Source of the DNA: Torulaspora globosa | Lineage: Eukaryota > Ascomycota > Saccharomycetes > Saccharomycetales > Saccharomycetaceae | Assembly (NCBI RefSeq): GCF_014133895.1 | Contig: NC_050734.1 | Span: 1-64,000 of the forward strand | Reading direction: 5' to 3' | Length of the DNA: 64,000 nt | Notes under the pieces: model-generated | The model's database searches: none | What the model was told of the DNA's origin: nothing | The model's input: the letters and a program-made list of their open reading frames with translations, nothing else | Shown: one piece after another, positions 61,223 through 64,000 of the stretch | Position numbering within the stretch: the first letter of the stretch is position 1 | Layout of the letters: each line of letters starts with the position of its first letter | Translations under genes and position numbers: made by a program

Positions 61223-61930
61223 TCAGAGTTTTCTTATCTTGTTTGGCGGAGCCTCCTCCATACGCTCAGGCTTCGGTTTGAGCTTCCTTCTCAGTTTGCC
61301 GTTGTGGTGTCTCATCTCTTGCTGCAGCCTGGTCATCCTGTCTTTCAGCGATTTGATAACCTTGGCAGAGGAGGAATTGATCGCGATGACGTCTGTCTCC
61401 TGGTAGGACGCTCCGCACTGCGGGCAGCGACCATCTGATAGCACCTGGCGCGGCAGCACGTCGCCGCAGGGCACCAGGTACACGAGTTTGGCGGAGGCTT
61501 CGCCAAGTGCGACATCGCCGTATTCGCACTTGAGCGTATTGGCATGCTCTTTCACGCCATGCAGTTCAACGACGTCGTCCAGTCTCCTGATGTGAGAAAA
61601 CTTAGCGATCTGGGCTTTGGTGTAGTCCTCTCTTCCTGGCGTGAGCAGCCACTCGAGTATGGCCTCTTTGTTGAACAGATGGCCCTTGTAATCGCTCATA
61701 ATCGGCAGCTGCAGCTTTTTATTCGACAACCGGCAATATTTCCACTCCGATGCACCCTTGAACTCCGCCAGATCGTCGTCTCTGGCGCTGTGACCGCTAT
61801 CAGCCAGCTCCAGCTGCAACTTGGTCACCTTGCTAATTGTTCCACCATCGTTCTGTCTCAGAAAGCCAACCAGTTAGTCAAACCACTCCAGCAAAGCCTC
61901 AGTTAGACACAGCCAGCAACATACTCCCAT
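61223..61930 (-). CDS. RTF2: Rtf2-type protein, two exons
   Basis: Exon 1 is 61925-61930 (6 nt, ATGGGA) and exon 2 is 61223-61852, giving 211 residues. The 72-nt intron has donor GTATGT, branch GACTAAC (minus strand, 61879-61873) and acceptor CAG. The join gives MGNDGGTISK, the strongly conserved N-terminus of Rtf2 proteins (MGxDGGTIxK), which confirms the splice. The body has ASEWKYCRLSNKKLQLPIM, NKEAILEWLL, the C2 zinc-binding-type RCPQCGASYQETDVIAIN and a basic tail. It resembles a U-box/RING-like fold with partial metal ligands (LVPCGDVL, CPQC). S. pombe Rtf2 acts at replication barriers and in splicing; the human protein acts at stalled forks. To my knowledge S. cerevisiae lacks it. It is divergent from U2AF1. 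Confidence 0.9.
61853..61924 (-). other. Intron of RTF2
   Basis: 72-nt intron with GTATGT donor, GACTAAC branch site ending 20 bases before the acceptor AG. Unspliced RNA would give 18 codons, then the TAA inside the branch site. Confidence 0.88.
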
Positions 61931-62055
61931 GAGAACTCCCAAGATTCCTTTGCGCTCGGTGCGAGTGTGGTCTCTTGTGTTTTCCATAGCTCAAAAGTGA
62001 TGAGATGAGATCCACTTTGTTCAAGTACTATTAACTATACTACAGACCAAACAAG
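61931..62055. promoter_or_regulatory. RTF2/U2AF1 bidirectional promoter
   Basis: Only 125 bases separate the two ATGs. It contains GATGAGATGAGAT near 61998-62010, similar to the PAC element (GATGAG) of ribosome-biogenesis genes. Confidence 0.5.
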
Positions 62056-62646
62056 ATGTCAAACAGATACGATAGCAGGGAGAGCTGGTAAGTAACCGGA
62101 CGAGGATCATCTACACGCAGAGCTCATCATACTAACCTTTTTCCCAGCAATTTTTACTACAAAATTGGTGCTTGTAGACATGGTGACAAATGCTCCAAGA
62201 GGCATGTTCGGCCTTCCAGGTCTCACACGATAGTGATGTACAATATGCTGTACTTCCCTGCCGGCGGACTCGACAACTCACGGTTCGACGAGCTTTACGA
62301 GGACGTGTACATCGAGGCATGTCGGTTCGGTCCCGTACGGTCCATGGTCATCTGCGAGAACGGCAACGACCATCTCAAGGGGAACGTCTACATCCATTTC
62401 GAGAGCGAGGAAGATGCCCTGAGGGCAAGGGACAGTTTCAACACGCGCTGGTTTGACGAACGGCCCATCTACTGCGACCTGACCCACATTTCCGACTTCA
62501 GAGACGCCATTTGTCGGAAGCACGACACAAGAGCGTGCGAAAGAGGCGACGAGTGCAACTTCATGCACGTCAGGAGGCCTTCCACTAAGCTGAGAATCGA
62601 CCTGGAGAAGTCCCAGGCCAAGAAATGGCACACCAGAACGCCTTGA
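62056..62646 (+). CDS. U2AF1: U2AF small subunit (U2AF35/U2AF23 homologue), two exons
   Basis: Exon 1 is 62056-62087 (32 nt) and exon 2 is 62148-62646, giving 176 residues. The 60-nt intron has donor GTAAGT, branch TACTAAC at 62130-62136 and acceptor CAG at 62145-62147. The splice completes the first CCCH zinc finger, CNFYYKIGACRHGDKCSKRH (C-x8-C-x5-C-x3-H). Then comes the U2AF-homology RRM (TIVMYNMLYFPAGGLD, YEDVYIEACRFGPVRSM, GNVYIHFESEEDALRA). The second finger is in DFRDAICRKHDTRACERGDE and CNFMH (C-x7-C-x5-C-x3-H). The human and fission-yeast proteins recognise the 3' splice-site AG together with the large subunit. The RS/glycine-rich tail of the human protein is absent. S. cerevisiae has lost this gene and keeps only a divergent large subunit, Mud2. 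Confidence 0.93.
62088..62147 (+). other. Intron of U2AF1
   Basis: 60-nt intron, GTAAGT donor, TACTAAC branch, CAG acceptor only 11 bases after the branch motif. Unspliced RNA stops at once, because the donor bases complete a TAA after codon 11. Confidence 0.92.
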
Positions 62647-62719
62647 AGAGCCTTCGTCAACCAGCGATGAGCTTTAACGCTGTCGTAAACAGTGACATGG
62701 GCTCTTAACGCTATACTAA

Positions 62720-62728
62720 GGTGGCAAA
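62720..62728 (+). promoter_or_regulatory. Rpn4 proteasome box (PACE)
   Basis: GGTGGCAAA, the exact proteasome-associated control element bound by Rpn4, lies 67 bases before the PRE8 ATG. Confidence 0.8.
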
Positions 62729-62794
62729 AGTATTGACGACTACTACTAACAGCACAGCAGGACCAGGAATTGAGAAAGCTGAGATTGATCCGGG

Positions 62795-63547
62795 ATGGCT
62801 GATAGGTACTCTTTCTCGTTGACTACGTTTTCCCCTAACGGAAAATTGGGGCAGATAGACTATGCGTTTACGGCGGTGAAGCAAGGTGTGACATCGATCG
62901 GTATCAAGGCGACTAATGGTGTGGTGATAGCGTCGGAGAAGAAGTCGTCTTCGCCTTTGGCACTTACTGAAACACTGTCGAAGGTTTCGGCTATAACGCC
63001 GGACATCGGAGCTGTTTATTCTGGGATGGGACCTGATTTTAGAGTGTTAATCGACAAATCGAGAAAAGTAGCACATACCAATTACAAGAGAATCTACGGG
63101 GAGTATCCTCCTACAAAGCTGCTTGTGTCGGAAGTGGCCAAGATCATGCAGGAGGCAACGCAATCGGGAGGTGTGAGACCGTTTGGAGTTTCGCTACTTG
63201 TAGCAGGTTATGACGAGCATAGCGGGTTTGGCTTGTACCAGGTGGATCCGTCAGGCTCGTACTTTCCTTGGAAAGCCACTGCGATAGGGAGGGGTTCAAC
63301 GGCGGCCAAGACTTTTCTGGAGAAAAGATGGAATGAGGAGCTGGAACTCGAAGACGCGATTCACATCGTTCTCTTGACGCTAAAGGAGTCCGTGGAGGGC
63401 GAATTCAATGGCGAGTCCATTGAGATTGCAGTAGTCGGTGAGGAGAATAAAGATATGCTTGGTTACACAGGCGTTCCCACAGATAAAGGACCAAGATTCA
63501 GACGACTAACTGCACAAGAGATTGACGATAGGTTAGATGCATTATAG
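62795..63547 (+). CDS. PRE8: 20S proteasome subunit alpha 2
   Basis: 250 residues, the same length as S. cerevisiae Pre8. The alpha-type N-terminus YSFSLTTFSPNGKLGQIDYAFTA is complete, and alpha subunits are not processed. GVVIASEKK, GPDFRVLIDKSRKVAH and GVRPFGVSLLVAGYD are family blocks. It forms part of the outer ring of the 20S core. The PACE box upstream indicates Rpn4 control together with other proteasome genes. It is convergent with UTP14, as in YML092C/YML093W. Confidence 0.96.
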   Translation: MADRYSFSLTTFSPNGKLGQIDYAFTAVKQGVTSIGIKATNGVVIASEKKSSSPLALTETLSKVSAITPDIGAVYSGMGPDFRVLIDKSRKVAHTNYKRIYGEYPPTKLLVSEVAKIMQEATQSGGVRPFGVSLLVAGYDEHSGFGLYQVDPSGSYFPWKATAIGRGSTAAKTFLEKRWNEELELEDAIHIVLLTLKESVEGEFNGESIEIAVVGEENKDMLGYTGVPTDKGPRFRRLTAQEIDDRLDAL

Positions 63548-63645
63548 CTTTTTCTTCAATACTTCAATGATAACAAAGAAAAACAAATCTGTCAAAAAAT
63601 GACCTGCCGCATAGGGCTATTTAGTATACAATTTTTTTTCTTGGT

Positions 63646-64000
63646 CTATTTGAAGGGTGCTTTCAATGGCGATATGACGTGCGAAGGCTTCGTCAGGATT
63701 CTTGGCTTGATCATTTTTTGATGCGAGGCTCTTGATGTCCATTCCTGCCCGATAGGCATCCGCAAGGACCTCTCATACTGTTCTCTGTTTTCATACGGGA
63801 ACGGAACAGCGGATGATTGATACTTGAGGTTTTTCTTGTTAGCCCTTTCATTTATTATAACGTTCTTCAGATTCTTATCCTTCCTCTTGTCCTTAGAAGC
63901 TACACCTTTAATCTTCTGGACAAACTTCCTTTTCTTCGCAGGGTTAGCTCCGGCACCTGCCCACTCACCCCAGCCCGGTAAAGTCACATCTTGCTCCTTG
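63646..64000 (-). CDS. UTP14: Small-subunit processome protein Utp14, C-terminal end only
   Basis: The last 118 or so codons of a gene running off the window edge; the frame is open to base 64000, so the true start lies outside. It contains the hallmark GWGEWAG near the edge, the basic stretch KKRKFVQKIKGVASKDKRKDKNLKNVIINE and VPFPYENREQYERSLRMPIGQEW, all typical of the Utp14 C-terminus. Utp14 works in the nucleolus in 18S rRNA maturation and activates the helicase Dhr1. The order PRE8-UTP14 is conserved. Confidence 0.93.
   Translation of the reverse strand, partial: KEQDVTLPGWGEWAGAGANPAKKRKFVQKIKGVASKDKRKDKNLKNVIINERANKKNLKYQSSAVPFPYENREQYERSLRMPIGQEWTSRASHQKMIKPRILTKPSHVISPLKAPFK

Noticed and set aside
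61223..61828. RTF2 as a 201-codon unspliced gene starting at 61828
   Set aside because: That start is a GTG, and the conserved Rtf2 N-terminus MGNDGGTI is recovered only with the intron at 61853-61924.
62233..62646. U2AF1 as a 137-codon gene starting at 62233
   Set aside because: This would lose the first zinc finger, which is encoded upstream and joined to an ATG exon by a canonical intron.

Overview
The window is nuclear DNA of a budding yeast of the family Saccharomycetaceae. The right half is dense with orthologues of well-known yeast genes: YKU70, NGL2, MRPL33, DSS1, NDI1, GTR1, PTH1, ERG9, PHO84, alpha-tubulin, ALO1, AIM33/PGA3, UFO1, ERG13, RPM2, RSC9, MSC1, COX14, PRE8 and UTP14. In S. 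cerevisiae these sit in separate places (the YMR284-287, YML117-130 and YML085-093 regions, plus YHR189-190 for PTH1 and ERG9). Here they are merged into one run with single copies of TUB1/TUB3, AIM33/PGA3 and NGL2/NGL3. That is the order expected of a lineage that did not undergo the whole-genome duplication (Torulaspora, Zygosaccharomyces, Zygotorulaspora, Lachancea or a relative); the species cannot be fixed from this window alone. The family identifications are recognised from the translated sequence; no search was run.

Layout. 1-7.7 kb is decayed subtelomere: diverged short repeats, a C/A-only tract, a broken Ty3/gypsy pol relic and a broken Y'-type helicase, both on the minus strand. 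7.7-26.2 kb is gene-poor accessory DNA: a small secreted protein with an in-frame stop, an ABC-F ATPase of bacterial type, an aquaporin, a cysteine-rich secreted protein, an ARN-type siderophore transporter, an MNN1-family mannosyltransferase and a DAL5-family permease, separated by 1-2.7 kb of apparently empty DNA. A tRNA-Tyr with an 11-nt intron at 26.27 kb marks the boundary. From 26.5 kb to the end the genes are closely packed housekeeping genes.

Three spliceosomal introns are visible: in alpha-tubulin, and in two genes that the six-frame view hides, RTF2 and U2AF1. RTF2 (Rtf2-type protein) and U2AF1 (small subunit of U2AF) are divergently transcribed from a shared promoter of about 125 bp. 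Each begins with a tiny first exon (6 and 32 nt) followed by a very short intron (72 and 60 nt). U2AF1 is missing from S. cerevisiae, and Rtf2 is, to my knowledge, missing too, so this pair is the most interesting item in the core region.

Other notable points: a bacterial-type ABC-F gene that is a candidate for horizontal transfer; a regular array of TGTCCGA half-sites in the RSC9/MSC1 promoter; an 18-bp perfect palindrome upstream of RPM2; and a tRNA-like Pol III relic upstream of ERG13. Regulatory sites that fit their genes include Pho4 sites before PHO84, a sterol element before ERG9, an Rpn4 box before PRE8, GATA sites before the DAL5-type permease, and a CCAAT box before NDI1.
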